Positions 43,321 to 52,785 of a stretch of 64,000 nucleotides of DNA are shown in pieces. The translations under genes and the position numbers were made by a program. Under the pieces are notes generated by a model. The model saw nothing but the letters and a program-made list of their open reading frames with translations. It made no database searches and had not been told where the DNA came from. Numbering within the stretch: position 1 is the first letter of the stretch; each line of letters opens with the position of its first letter. Source of the stretch: Parvibaculaceae bacterium PLY_AMNH_Bact1 (GTDB lineage: Bacteria > Pseudomonadota > Alphaproteobacteria > Parvibaculales > Parvibaculaceae); the NCBI GenBank assembly GCA_032881465.1, contig CP126168.1:62001-126000 (forward strand). Direction: 5' to 3'.

Positions 43321-43923
43321 CTACACAGCATCAACGCTTGCGACTGTCTCTTTGGAAAGTAGCGTAACGGTAGAAGATGCGATGACACGATGGCACGTCT
43401 CCACAGGCAAACCTTGTTTGAAGCGGAGTTGATCCCACATCTGAAAAGAGAAAAAGGCCTCTACGCTATGTCTTACATCGGGATCCGCTGCGGCCACTTC
43501 AGGCACGGCCGACCAAAGGCGCAATCTCTGGCTTTGTGCATGAGCAGAGCGAAGCGCATTGGCCTCTTCTTCCGTCTTAGCTCGAGAAACGTAGAAGAGC
43601 AGGTAGTTTCTGTTCTCTTCATAAGTGGTGCCTCGCGCCTTGGCGTAGGCAAGTGCGCGCTCTTCTAGAGTGCCTTCGATTTTGGGCACAACATGATCAA
43701 CATCAAGCTGCTCAGACATGAATGCCTGTGCGCTATCAAAGAGTCCTTCCATATCGTCAAAATGGCGAAACAGCGTGCGAACCGCTACGCCGGCCCGCTC
43801 TGCGATTTCTTCGCCTCTTGGTTGAAGGTTACCTTCCTTGATCAGCTCAAACAGCGCGATGACTATGCGCTCATGGGTGCGAACACCCCTATTGGATCGC
43901 CCGTCGCTATGCTCCGCGGCCAT
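43321..43923 (-). CDS. TetR-family transcriptional regulator
   Basis: About 200 residues. The DNA-binding part has RTHERIVIALFELIKEGNLQPRGEEIAERAGVAVRTLFRHFDDMEGL (read in parts, residues 15-60), then a ligand-binding helical domain. I set the start at ATG 43923, where a strong GGAGGGGGA lies upstream; a reading from 44169 adds unlikely N-terminal sequence that overlaps the operator. It is divergent from the DUF1302 gene, and the intervening 472 bp hold two near-identical palindromes, implying control of that gene and itself. Confidence 0.9.
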   Translation of the reverse strand: MAAEHSDGRSNRGVRTHERIVIALFELIKEGNLQPRGEEIAERAGVAVRTLFRHFDDMEGLFDSAQAFMSEQLDVDHVVPKIEGTLEERALAYAKARGTTYEENRNYLLFYVSRAKTEEEANALRSAHAQSQRLRLWSAVPEVAAADPDVRHSVEAFFSFQMWDQLRFKQGLPVETCHRVIASSTVTLLSKETVASVDAV

Positions 43924-44070
43924 TCCCCCTCCAAATTTTCCCCCTCTGTCCCCCCCAGGGCCAGAATCTCGGACCACAAGATAGCGAATGAAGGTGGCGA
44001 CCGCGAGCTTTTGCCGACATTTCACGAACAAAATGGTCAGATCCGGTAAGATTTGTCGGGAAAAAGGATA

Positions 44071-44087
44071 TGTCAGTAATAATGACA
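44071..44087. promoter_or_regulatory. TetR operator candidate, copy 1
   Basis: TGTCAGTAATAATGACA. It is a 5-bp inverted repeat with a 7-bp AT-rich centre. The reverse complement matches copy 2 at 15 of 17 positions. Confidence 0.7.
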
Positions 44088-44241
44088 AACGTGGAGGAGG
44101 GGCTTCTCTTGGGCCATTGACGGCATAAATTTTTATTGACAAAAAAGTAAATAAATAGCGGCTATTCAAAACGGAAACCTAAATTTCAATTAGATATCCA
44201 GGTCTAGAAAACCTGTTGCAGATTTGAGACGAATTCAAACA

Positions 44242-44258
44242 TGTCATAATAACTGACA
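44242..44258. promoter_or_regulatory. TetR operator candidate, copy 2
   Basis: TGTCATAATAACTGACA. It has the same arm sequences and spacing as copy 1. A TGACA-N7-TGACA direct pattern at 44268-44284 is a weaker third match. Confidence 0.7.
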
Positions 44259-44395
44259 ATTACGAATTGACAGATGTAATGACATTCTTGTTATCTGCGT
44301 ACTACCAGAAGGACTGCGTGTGCCTTTCGGAGTTGCTTATGTGAGGTGAGCTGGCTTCTTGACACGCAGATAGTGCCAAAAAAGGGGGGGACCCA

Positions 44396-46945
44396 ATGGG
44401 CAAAGCTCTACGGAGAACAATGTTCTCTGCAAGTGCCGCGATTATGACCGCGGCGATGGCTGTGCAGCCAGCAACAGCGCTTGAATATAATTTCGGTGGC
44501 GTACAGGTATTCTTCGATACGACGGTTTCGGCCGGTGTCGCGATGCGTGTTGCAGAAAGAAACAACAAGTTTGTTTCCACAGCAAATGGTGGCCCGGTTG
44601 AAGATACCGGCGACGTGACGACAATCACTGGCCTTGCGTCTGTCGCTTCGCTTGGTGCGCCCACTCAGACTGTTACACTGGACACTGAAGTTGGCGCAGA
44701 CAAGTTCGCCGGCTCCATCAATGGTGATGACGGTCGGTTGAACTTTGACCAAGGCGATTTGACGTCGGGTGTCATCAAAATGACCAACGACATCCAAGCC
44801 AACTATGAGAACTACAAGTTCTTTGCCCGGGTCAGCTCTTTCTATGACGCAGTGCTCGACGATGACGGTTCTTATGAACGGTTTGCGTTGAACGAAGGCG
44901 GCAAGACAGACGCTGCTCGCGACATTGACCTGTTGGACTTCTATGTCTCAGCTGACTATGAGGTCGGTGGCCTTCCCTTGAACCTGCGCGTTGGTAAGCA
45001 GGTGATCAACTGGGGTGAAGGGACCTTCATTCTCAATGGTATCAACACGATCGCACCGATTGATGTTGGGGCGTTCCGCCGTCCTGGTGTGGAGATCAAA
45101 GAAGGTCTGCTGCCGGTCTGGGCACTTTATGGGTCCATTGGTCTGCCTTACGACATCTCCCTGGAAGCTTTCTATCAGCTCGAATGGTCCGCCTATGAGT
45201 TTGACCGTCCTGGCACGCCATTCGCGACGTCAGACGCTCTTCTCCAGGGTGGTATTGCAAATGGTGGTGCGTTTGTGACCAGCGGCAATCGTCCTGGTGG
45301 CTTTACCGGACGTAACTGTTCATCGCCAACCACCATCTCAGCAGCATTTGATGCAGCCTATTCAACAGGAACAACCTTCCTGAACCTGGTCTGTCCAGGT
45401 GCGGGCGGTACGAACTCGCTGGTCGATTACACTAACACCGTTCCAGCATCCGTAGGGGGTGAGGCTTACCGCATCGCCAACTCCGGGAATGGCACGCCAG
45501 GAACCGGCTTTGCTGACATTGGTCATCTTGGTCACCAGGATCCTTCAGACAGCGGTCAGTACGGTGTCGCAGCACGCTGGTATTCAGAAGAGCTCAATTC
45601 GACAGAATTTGGCTTCTACTTCATGAACTACCACAGCCGTCTGCCATTCGCGTCTCAGCGTGTGACGGGTGATGTGAACAACACTGCCTTCAAGTCCTAT
45701 CTGCTTGCTGGCGAAAACGCCTCTGCTAGCGCACGCGGTCGGGCACTGCTTGGTTGTGCGGGTGGTTTGGATACGAGCACACAGGCTGCTCGGGACAAGC
45801 TGAACTTCCTGAACAATCGTATTGTTCCGGACACATTTGGCATTCTCGCCGCTGCTGAAGGCGTCGTTGGTGACGGTAAGGCATCTGGTATCGCTGCACT
45901 CTTGGGTGGTGCCGGTATTACGGTCAATGACAATAGTGCATTGGAAGGCATCATCGTGTCCTGTCTTGCCCTCGGCGCACAGGCTGTGGCTGTCGGCGCG
46001 GGGACCATTCCAGATGGCACGGAAATCGTCGTAGCAGGCCCGGTCAACCGCCCAGGTATTGGGTTGGTTCTGGAATATCCAGAAGACATCAAACTGTATG
46101 GTATGAGCTTCAACACCACGCTTGGTGACTGGGGTGTACAGGGTGAAGTTTCCTTCCGTCCTAACCAGCCATTGCAGTTGGACACTGACCAGATCACGCT
46201 GGCGTCTCTTGGGGCGACATGTATTCTGGACTCAATCCTGACACCGGATCTGTTCAGCACACCAACAGTGGCAGGTGCCACGACGGTACCTGCGCTTGAC
46301 GGAGCACAGACCTTTGGACGTGCGGCTGCTACATGTGGCAACACACCGGACGGTACGACGCGTGAGTTCAGAGGGTTTGTTCGGGAAGAAGTTGTAACGG
46401 CTCAGATCGGGACAACAGCAACCTACACGAACTCCAATCCACTGATCGGTCTCCTGGGTGCAGATCTGGGTGTTCTGGTAACGGAACTGGGTGCGATGTA
46501 CGTTCCAGATGCACCTGACAATGGTGACTTTAGCCGTCAGCAATGGGCGAATGTTTGTGTGGCACAGGGTACAGACCTGCCGCTTGGCGCGTTCCTCGAC
46601 CTTGACGGAACGAATGCGACCAACGGGCAGCTCACAGCTGGCTGTCGTCCAACTGAGTTCTCCTATGGCTATGTTCTGCTTGGTTCACTGCAGTACAACA
46701 ATGCCTTTGGAACACCAATCTCTCTGTCACCGCAGATTGTTTGGCAGCATGATGTGAAGGGTAATGCCCCAGCTCCGCTGTCCAACTATCGTGAAGGTCG
46801 CAAGCGCGTGAGCCTTGCTCTGAACGGCACGTATCAGAACTCGTGGCGTGGTGGCATCTCATACACCAACTTCTTCGGCAATGAGAAGTTCTCGAATGAT
46901 GGAGACAAAGACTTTGTTTCTTTCAACGTGAGCTACTCGTTCTAA
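44396..46945 (+). CDS. DUF1302 family outer-membrane-type protein
   Basis: An 849-residue protein with a signal peptide (ASAAIMTAAMAVQPATA cleaved before LEYNF). It is rich in beta strands and ends in FVSFNVSYSF, with the terminal Phe typical of outer-membrane barrels. The conserved segment LRVGKQVINWGEGTFILNG lies near residue 200, and GLPYDISLEAFYQLEW near 245. DUF1302 proteins accompany catabolism of steroids, alkanes or other lipids in Gram-negative bacteria, often with DUF1329 proteins; no DUF1329 gene is adjacent here. It has a strong G-rich ribosome site. Divergent TetR with shared operators suggests induction by a hydrophobic ligand (inference). Confidence 0.85.
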   Translation: MGKALRRTMFSASAAIMTAAMAVQPATALEYNFGGVQVFFDTTVSAGVAMRVAERNNKFVSTANGGPVEDTGDVTTITGLASVASLGAPTQTVTLDTEVGADKFAGSINGDDGRLNFDQGDLTSGVIKMTNDIQANYENYKFFARVSSFYDAVLDDDGSYERFALNEGGKTDAARDIDLLDFYVSADYEVGGLPLNLRVGKQVINWGEGTFILNGINTIAPIDVGAFRRPGVEIKEGLLPVWALYGSIGLPYDISLEAFYQLEWSAYEFDRPGTPFATSDALLQGGIANGGAFVTSGNRPGGFTGRNCSSPTTISAAFDAAYSTGTTFLNLVCPGAGGTNSLVDYTNTVPASVGGEAYRIANSGNGTPGTGFADIGHLGHQDPSDSGQYGVAARWYSEELNSTEFGFYFMNYHSRLPFASQRVTGDVNNTAFKSYLLAGENASASARGRALLGCAGGLDTSTQAARDKLNFLNNRIVPDTFGILAAAEGVVGDGKASGIAALLGGAGITVNDNSALEGIIVSCLALGAQAVAVGAGTIPDGTEIVVAGPVNRPGIGLVLEYPEDIKLYGMSFNTTLGDWGVQGEVSFRPNQPLQLDTDQITLASLGATCILDSILTPDLFSTPTVAGATTVPALDGAQTFGRAAATCGNTPDGTTREFRGFVREEVVTAQIGTTATYTNSNPLIGLLGADLGVLVTELGAMYVPDAPDNGDFSRQQWANVCVAQGTDLPLGAFLDLDGTNATNGQLTAGCRPTEFSYGYVLLGSLQYNNAFGTPISLSPQIVWQHDVKGNAPAPLSNYREGRKRVSLALNGTYQNSWRGGISYTNFFGNEKFSNDGDKDFVSFNVSYSF

Positions 46946-46957
46946 GAACCAAGAATT

Positions 46958-46985
46958 CCCACTCCGGTCTTACGGCCGGGGTGGG
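46958..46985 (+). terminator. Hairpin directly after the DUF1302 gene
   Basis: CCCACTCCGG pairs with CCGGGGTGGG (one G-U). No T-run follows, so it may stabilise the mRNA 3' end rather than terminate. Confidence 0.5.
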
Positions 46986-47105
46986 AAAGGGAACCTCCCT
47001 TCCTCCCTAAGTATAGGTGGGTTCCTGTTTTCACTATCGACCGTCCTGGCAGTCAGCATCCCTCAAAATGCGATTATCAGGTTTGAAATCGTGAAGTGAA
47101 AATCG

Positions 47106-47141
47106 GCGGTCCCGGCCCTCATCCGGGACCGCTTTTTTTTT
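47106..47141 (+). terminator. Rho-independent terminator
   Basis: A perfect 10-bp stem GCGGTCCCGG/CCGGGACCGC with 7-nt loop is followed by nine T. It ends transcription from the DUF1302 side. Confidence 0.9.
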
Positions 47142-47328
47142 GGTCGGTCGTAACTGCCGACAAGAAGGCCGACGACGAGGCCCCCAGCACGCTCACCAAC
47201 GCTCCTGCATTGCAGCAGTCACCAAGCGCTCATTGCCCGCTAGTCTGTCGGTGGTAGCTTCCGCTCAGTTGCTCCGGGTGGGGCACAGCTCTGACATGAT
47301 TGTTTGCTCTGCTGCCAGGTCCCCGGAA

Positions 47329-47358
47329 CAAAAAAAGGCCGGGCATTGAGCCCGGCCT
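47329..47358 (-). terminator. Rho-independent terminator of pckA
   Basis: AGGCCGGGC/GCCCGGCCT with a 5-nt loop. On the minus strand it is followed by a T-run. It lies about 30 bp after the pckA stop. Confidence 0.88.
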
Positions 47359-47389
47359 CTTGTTGTCGTCTCTCTGATAAGAAAACGTC

Positions 47390-49003
47390 TTATTCAGCAG
47401 CCTGTGCAGGTGCCGGCGCCGCATCGCGAACATCCGGGTCCACGTGAGCTTCATAGATCTTGAAGTTCTCAATGAACATGGAAACGAGCTTCTTCGCTTG
47501 GGCGTCGTAGCCGTCTTTGTCCGACCAGGTGTCTCGTGGGTTCAGAATTGAATTGTCTACGCCTGGAACCGAGACAGGAACTTCAAAACCAAAGTTAGAG
47601 TCTGTCCGGAACTCAACATTGGCGAGGCTGCCATCAAGAGCAGCTGCCAGAAGCGCACGGGTCTCCTTGATAGGCATCCGGCTCCCGACGCCATAGGCAC
47701 CACCAGTCCAGCCCGTATTGACGAGCCAGCAGTCAACCTTGTGTTCTGCGATCAGGTCACGCAGCAGGTTGCCATATTCGCTTGGGTGACGGGACATGAA
47801 CGGTCCGCCAAAGCAGGTTGAGAATGTTGCTTCAGGCTCAGTAACTCCCTTCTCGGTGCCGGCAACCTTCGCGGTATAGCCAGACAGGAAGTGATACATG
47901 GCCTGTGAAGGTGTGAGCTTGGAGATAGGAGGCAGAACACCGAACGCATCTGCAGTAAGCATGATGATGTTCTTCGGGTGTCCCGCACGGCCGGTCTCTG
48001 ATGCATTTGGAATGAAAGAGAGCGGGTAAGCGCCACGTGTGTTCTCAGTCAGCGACTTATCATCAAAGTCGATTTCCCGTGTATCCGGATCAAGCACCAC
48101 ATTTTCAAGTACTGTCCCGAAGCGCTGTGTTGTCGCGTAGATTTCCGGCTCAGCTTCCGCGGAGAGGTTGATCATCTTCGCATAACAGCCACCTTCAAAA
48201 TTGAAGACGCCGTTTTCTGACCAACCATGCTCGTCATCGCCCACAAGCGTCCGGGACGCGTCGGCGGAGAGCGTGGTCTTACCAGTGCCCGAAAGGCCGA
48301 AGAAAATGGCAGAATCTCCCTCCTCGCTCACATTGATCGAACAGTGCATCGGCATGACTTTTTTACCGGGCAGTTCGTAGTTCAACATAGAGAAAACAGA
48401 TTTCTTCGTTTCACCGGCGTAAGACGTGCCGCCAATGAGAACGATCCGCTTCATGAAGTTACACGCGATCACCGTCTCTGTCCGGCAGCCATACTTTTCT
48501 GGGTCGGCGCGGAAGCTTGGGAGGTTGATGATGGTGAACTTAGGATCGAATTCATCAAGCTCTTCTGGCTTAGGTTCGATCAGCAGGTTCTGAATGAAAA
48601 GAGAGTGCCAGCACAGCTCTGTGAAAACCCGTGTTGGAAGGCGGTGGGTTGGGTCGGCGCCGCCGAAAAGGTCTTGAACGAAGAGCTCTTTACCTTCTGC
48701 GTGAGCCAGCATGTCAGCATGAAGGAGGTCGAATTGTTCCGGGGTCATCGCTTTGGCATTATCCCACCAGACGGTGTCTTTGGTGGTATCGTCTTTGACA
48801 ACGAATTTGTCCTGTGCCGAGCGTCCGGTATGTTCGCCGGTGCGGCTCACAAGAGCGCCGCCGGCGGCAAGCTCGGACTCACCGCGCTTCAGTGCAATTT
48901 CATAAAGAGCGGCTGGCTTCAAATTCCAATTTACTTGTGCCAGGTTTTTGAGACCCTGATTTTCCACACCATTTTTGCTGATGTGCCGACCCGTCTGTTT
49001 CAC
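47390..49003 (-). CDS. pckA: Phosphoenolpyruvate carboxykinase (ATP)
   Basis: A 537-residue gluconeogenic enzyme converting oxaloacetate and ATP to PEP. Family motifs include [15 protein letters not shown] near residue 195, the kinase P-loop [15 protein letters not shown] near 235-249, [22 protein letters not shown] (read in parts) near 252 and [11 protein letters not shown]. In Rhizobiales pckA usually lies next to and divergent from chvI. Here it still points away from chvI (55013), but about 6 kb of other genes separate them. Confidence 0.97.
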   Translation of the reverse strand: MKQTGRHISKNGVENQGLKNLAQVNWNLKPAALYEIALKRGESELAAGGALVSRTGEHTGRSAQDKFVVKDDTTKDTVWWDNAKAMTPEQFDLLHADMLAHAEGKELFVQDLFGGADPTHRLPTRVFTELCWHSLFIQNLLIEPKPEELDEFDPKFTIINLPSFRADPEKYGCRTETVIACNFMKRIVLIGGTSYAGETKKSVFSMLNYELPGKKVMPMHCSINVSEEGDSAIFFGLSGTGKTTLSADASRTLVGDDEHGWSENGVFNFEGGCYAKMINLSAEAEPEIYATTQRFGTVLENVVLDPDTREIDFDDKSLTENTRGAYPLSFIPNASETGRAGHPKNIIMLTADAFGVLPPISKLTPSQAMYHFLSGYTAKVAGTEKGVTEPEATFSTCFGGPFMSRHPSEYGNLLRDLIAEHKVDCWLVNTGWTGGAYGVGSRMPIKETRALLAAALDGSLANVEFRTDSNFGFEVPVSVPGVDNSILNPRDTWSDKDGYDAQAKKLVSMFIENFKIYEAHVDPDVRDAAPAPAQAAE

Positions 49004-49410
49004 GTCCGCTCTCCTTCGCGTCTCGCCTGTTCGGTCGGATGCCCCGACCGGGGGTTACGGAAATCAATCAATGGCGGGCAGACCCGCTCTATTCCGCAAA
49101 CTGTTCCTATAACTGAGAATCCTCAAGCTTTCCGTCGCTGAGGGTTTCCGGCCCGATCTGGGGCCCAAAAGCCTGGCTCAGCTGGGGCGGACGACCACAT
49201 CTTGGATTGCGTGGCTCACCCTATGCGAAGGCTTCTCAAGTGGCGGCCACCATAGTGAGGCGATGGGGCTTCTGCAACAGGATTCGGGGCTGTTTCGGGA
49301 CCTTTTGATGGCCATTTAGAACGGCCTGCCTAAAGCTAGTTTTCGACGTCCAGAACAGGGTTAATTGCCGAGGCAACCGCTAGGCAAATTGGTTCCCGAG
49401 CCAGCCAATT
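49004..49410. other. Intergenic region upstream of pckA
   Basis: About 407 bp that should hold the pckA promoter. No gene, RNA or clear operator was recognised. Confidence 0.35.
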
Positions 49411-49941
49411 TCAACGGTCATATAGTTGGAAAAGCCGCGCCCCGTCCCGGGTATCATTCTTGGGGCGCAAAGCTAGTTTGTCTGCCAGCCGGATGGATCG
49501 ATGATTGTTGGGATCAATGTAAGCATCAATAAACCTGCTTGGTCGCCTATCAAGAGCCCATGAGATTGCCCGACGACCGGCTTCGGTCATTAGACCCTTA
49601 CCCCAATAGTTGGGACGAAGGTGGAACGCGATTTCGGAGTGATTTCCGAGGCTATTGAAGCCGACGGTCCCAATGAAGCGGTCTTGGGAACTTTCATGAA
49701 TGGCCCATCGGAAACCCCAGCCGTCCTCTTGGGCGTGAAGCCAAAAATCGATAATTTTATCGCTATCGTTAGTATACTTGGCAGGCAATGTGATTGGACG
49801 ACCTTCGTGGTCACTGGCTGGGCCGGAGTATAGGCAGACATCTGGATGCGACCAAAGAAGGAACATGCCGCTGGAATGCTGAAATCCAAGCGGGCTCATC
49901 GTTGTACGATCTGTCTGCAGAGTGGGAACTGCGAGGCTCAA
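49411..49941 (-). CDS. GNAT-family N-acetyltransferase (RimJ/RimL-like)
   Basis: A 176-residue GNAT-fold protein. Motif A is seen as EIAFHLRPNYWGKGLMTEAGRRAISWAL (read in parts) near residues 105-135, and motif B as NHRSIRLADKLALRP near 147. The N-terminal half resembles RimJ/L acetylating proteins. Target unknown. It overlaps the HugZ-like gene by 4 bp (ATGA), so they form an operon on the minus strand. Confidence 0.85.
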   Translation of the reverse strand: MSLAVPTLQTDRTTMSPLGFQHSSGMFLLWSHPDVCLYSGPASDHEGRPITLPAKYTNDSDKIIDFWLHAQEDGWGFRWAIHESSQDRFIGTVGFNSLGNHSEIAFHLRPNYWGKGLMTEAGRRAISWALDRRPSRFIDAYIDPNNHRSIRLADKLALRPKNDTRDGARLFQLYDR

Positions 49942-50432
49942 TTTGTTTTCTCCTCTGGGCTTCCAAGACTGCGCAAGATATCCGTCTTTGAGAGCTTCCG
50001 GAAGCGTCCAAACCCCTGATTGAACCGCGCGCTCTCAATGGCAAGGCGGTAATAGTTGAAATCAAGCTCTGTGTCGTAAGGCTCAGATCCAGGGTGTTTT
50101 TCAAGGAACCGGGCTTTCGCGTTGGCGATCTCGGCGTCGTCTAAAGCGAGGACCTTCCCACCAAGCGACAGGCGTGGCGCTGTCATCGGGTCAGGACCAT
50201 CGCTCGTGCCTTCAATGAGCAAAGAGGCGTGGGGCTCGCGCAGAATGTTTTGGGTGTGGGCGGCAATTCTGGAAAGCAGCAAGAGCGGCGCGCCATCCTC
50301 CATTATTGCGATTGCCACCAGAGTGACCAGTGGGCTCCCGTCTTGGTTGATCGACCCGAGTGCCCCCGAGCGCGTTTGCGCCATCAGCGCGCGGGCGGCG
50401 CCGATGGATTCTTTTTTCTCTGTGCTTGCCAT
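49938..50432 (-). CDS. Pyridoxamine 5'-phosphate oxidase-like / HugZ-type protein
   Basis: About 164 residues with a split-barrel flavin- or haem-binding fold. ALGSINQDGSPLVTLVAIAIMEDGAPLLLLSRIAAHTQNI (read in parts) is the signature of the HugZ/haem-utilisation group, and DTELDFNYYRLAIESARFNQGFGRF appears near the end. Relatives bind or degrade haem; others are F420- or FMN-dependent. ATG 50432 is preferred over the GTG at 50438. Confidence 0.82.
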   Translation of the reverse strand: MASTEKKESIGAARALMAQTRSGALGSINQDGSPLVTLVAIAIMEDGAPLLLLSRIAAHTQNILREPHASLLIEGTSDGPDPMTAPRLSLGGKVLALDDAEIANAKARFLEKHPGSEPYDTELDFNYYRLAIESARFNQGFGRFRKLSKTDILRSLGSPEEKTN

Positions 50433-50532
50433 GGTCACTCTTTATACTTGTCACAAACCGGAAGTGTAATCCGACCTGCATTTAGGAGCCATGGGATACG
50501 CCCATGGCTTTTCACATTGAAGCCCAACGCCC

Positions 50533-51942
50533 ATGACTGAAACGGCCGTCACGCCGCCCCATGCCGACGACATGTCCCTGAGGGAGCATGTGAAACGCAC
50601 ATTGACTCTAGCTGGGCCAGTGATCGTCGCGCGTGCGGGCATTCTCGTCCTCTTTACCGTGGACACGGTCATGGTGGGGCAGGTTGGGGGAGAGGAGCTC
50701 GCCTTTTTGGGGCTCGGCATGGCGATCCAAGGCGTGATCATGCTTGTGTGCATTGGCTTGCTGCAGGGAACGATGATCCTGTCGTCCCAAGCCTATGGGG
50801 CAGAGGAACACAAAAAGTGCGGGGAGGTCTGGCGATCGGGCACCTATCACGCACTCATCTTAGGTGTTGTTCTTGGCCTGATCTGCTTGGCGGGCGAAAA
50901 GCTTCTCCTGCTTTTCGGTCAGTCGCCGTCTCTTGCAGCCGGCGGCGGCAGCACATCAATCCATTTCGGGTGGGGCATGCCCGCCATGCTTCTCTATGTC
51001 GCCTCAAGCTATTTTCTTGAGAGCATTCAGCGGCCGCGTGTGGGCATGACGGTCATGCTGATCGTGAACATTCTAAACTTCGGCCTGAACGGCATGCTGA
51101 TCTTTGGCTGGGGCGGCACGGGCCTCTCCCTAGGCGCTGACGGCGCGGTGATTGCAACGTCTGCTGTCCGCTGGATCGCAGCCCTTGCCATGGTGGGATA
51201 CATCGTTTCTCTCCCATTGAGACAGGGAGAGGATCAGTTTGGTGTCTGGGCATCCTGGAAGCAAATTGTCCATGACGCTCTGCGTTTGAGTGGGGCGCTC
51301 GGAACGAAGATGCGCAATCTGGGTGCCGCAACGGGTTTGGCCTATGGGTTGGAATCAGCAGCCTTCTCCTCCCTTGTGTTTATGGCAGGGGCGGTCGGTC
51401 CGGCGGCCCTAGCCGCTCACCAGATCACCAACAATGCCGTTGCGCTTATGGTCATGGCCTCCATCGGCATGGCTGCTGCGACTGCGGTGCGTGTAGGAAA
51501 CGCTGTGGGGCGCCAGGACCCGGCGGGTGTCCGCATGGCAGGCTGGGTTGGGCTGGGATTGGTGGCGATTCTGCTCTCGCTACCGGCGCTGGCCATGTTG
51601 GTCGTGCCCTATGGCATCGCGTCTCTTTATGTGAATGAATTGGAAGTGTTGGAAATCGCCCGTTGGACACTTCTTGCTGCGGGTGTCTTTATCGTTGCCG
51701 ATGGTATGATGAACGTTGCCATGGGTTCGTTGCGCGGCATAGGCGATGTCTGGGTGCCCATGTTTATGCACATCTTTGCATTCTGGTGCGTTGGCGTGCC
51801 AGTGGCATGGGGCTCGGCTTTCTATTTTGGTTTCGGTGCCGTCGGTCTTCAGATCGGCATTGGGGCGGCGGTGTTTTTGTCCGTCGGGCTACAGGTGGTT
51901 CGCTTCTCACTTGTCTCCAAGCGACCGATTAAACGCGCTTAG
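50533..51942 (+). CDS. MATE family multidrug efflux protein (NorM-like)
   Basis: A 469-residue inner-membrane antiporter with twelve predicted helices in two MatE repeats (around residues 15-215 and 245-440). Conserved pieces include LFTVDTVMVGQVGGEELAFLG in the first repeat and GLAYGLESAAFSSLVFMAGAVG in the second. It expels cationic drugs with Na+ or H+. Its 3' end overlaps the convergent TetR gene by 4 bp. No direct regulatory site for it was seen. Confidence 0.92.
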   Translation: MTETAVTPPHADDMSLREHVKRTLTLAGPVIVARAGILVLFTVDTVMVGQVGGEELAFLGLGMAIQGVIMLVCIGLLQGTMILSSQAYGAEEHKKCGEVWRSGTYHALILGVVLGLICLAGEKLLLLFGQSPSLAAGGGSTSIHFGWGMPAMLLYVASSYFLESIQRPRVGMTVMLIVNILNFGLNGMLIFGWGGTGLSLGADGAVIATSAVRWIAALAMVGYIVSLPLRQGEDQFGVWASWKQIVHDALRLSGALGTKMRNLGAATGLAYGLESAAFSSLVFMAGAVGPAALAAHQITNNAVALMVMASIGMAAATAVRVGNAVGRQDPAGVRMAGWVGLGLVAILLSLPALAMLVVPYGIASLYVNELEVLEIARWTLLAAGVFIVADGMMNVAMGSLRGIGDVWVPMFMHIFAFWCVGVPVAWGSAFYFGFGAVGLQIGIGAAVFLSVGLQVVRFSLVSKRPIKRA

Positions 51943-52520
51943 TGCTCTATCACCTGGTCGTTCAGGGCATTGTCGATCAGCACTGCGGCTGCAGACCGGG
52001 CTGAGTTGATCGCGGTCTCTCTATCAGAAACCTGCGCGGTAACAATAGCTCCTTCAAGCAAGAGAGAAAGTTGATTGCCCAGAGATGTGTAGTCGGCTGC
52101 ACCCGTTTCTTTAGCTAGCTGGACAATGAAGTCAGTCATCTGTCGCTTGAAGTCGCGGCAGGCGTTCCGGATGGGTGTGTCTGTCTTGGAATATTCTCCG
52201 ACTGCATTGATGAAGACACATCCAAAAAAGTTAGGTGTCTCAAACCAGGCTTCCGCCACATCAAACACTGCCATCAAACGGGCGCGGGGGTCAGGGGAGA
52301 TTTGTTCCACCTGACGCATGAAATGGTTCCGGAAGCTCCCATCATGCTCCTTCAACACGGCGAGGATGAGCTCATCCTTTGACCGGAAATGCGTATAGAG
52401 CGTCTTCTTCGAGACGCCTGCCTCTCCCAAGATCCTGTCAATGCCTGTGCCGTGGAAGCCATGTTCCATGAACAGGTCACGCGCGACTGTCATCAAATGG
52501 TCTCGGCGGCTGAGAGGCAT
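51939..52520 (-). CDS. TetR-family transcriptional regulator
   Basis: About 193 residues. The N-terminal helix-turn-helix has RDHLMTVARDLFMEHGFHGTGIDRILGEAGVSKKTLYTHFRSKDEL (read in parts), and a helical ligand domain follows with a conserved FFGCVFINA stretch. ATG 52520 is preferred, with GGAGAAAA upstream; a reading from 52583 crosses the operator at 52532-52547. A matching palindrome lies upstream of the divergent YHS-domain gene, its probable target. Confidence 0.9.
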   Translation of the reverse strand: MPLSRRDHLMTVARDLFMEHGFHGTGIDRILGEAGVSKKTLYTHFRSKDELILAVLKEHDGSFRNHFMRQVEQISPDPRARLMAVFDVAEAWFETPNFFGCVFINAVGEYSKTDTPIRNACRDFKRQMTDFIVQLAKETGAADYTSLGNQLSLLLEGAIVTAQVSDRETAINSARSAAAVLIDNALNDQVIEH

Positions 52521-52531
52521 CGGTTTTCTCC

Positions 52532-52547
52532 GAAACAGATTGGTTTC
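52532..52547. promoter_or_regulatory. TetR operator candidate near its own start
   Basis: GAAACAGATTGGTTTC matches the perfect palindrome at 52707-52724 at 14 of 16 positions. It lies directly upstream of the TetR start codon. Confidence 0.7.
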
Positions 52548-52706
52548 TCCAAATATAGGGTCTTGCGCGTTATTGTCGATCACATGGCTGTGAGGTTTTT
52601 ATCTGGATTCCGAAAAAATAACGCAAAAACAGAGGGTTATAAGAATTTTGACCCGTTGAGATCACATCTTGAACAAGGAAACCGAACTGTCTATCTCTGA
52701 CGACAA

Positions 52707-52724
52707 GGAAACAGATCTGTTTCC
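52707..52724. promoter_or_regulatory. Perfect 18-bp palindrome upstream of the YHS gene
   Basis: GGAAACAGATCTGTTTCC, fully symmetrical, 62 bp before the YHS-domain start. It is likely bound by the divergent TetR regulator. Confidence 0.78.
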
Positions 52725-52785
52725 CTTTCATGGAGTTTCCACCGGCTTGGGGCCGGGGAGCTGAACCAAGTCAAGGAGAAGACCC

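Larger units (their letters stand above)
43924..44395. other. Intergenic control region of TetR and DUF1302 genes
   Basis: 472 bp, markedly AT-rich at 44120-44290, without a supported gene. It contains two TGTCA-N7-TGACA operators (44071 and 44242), a TTGACA at 44136-44141 and another at 44359-44364, and a G-rich ribosome site at 44384-44390 for the DUF1302 gene. Confidence 0.6.
46946..47389. other. Terminator region between DUF1302 and pckA
   Basis: 444 bp with no supported gene. It contains a long hairpin at 46958-46985, a strong terminator at 47106-47141 and the pckA terminator at 47329-47358. The open frame at 47140-47349 is not supported. Confidence 0.5.
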
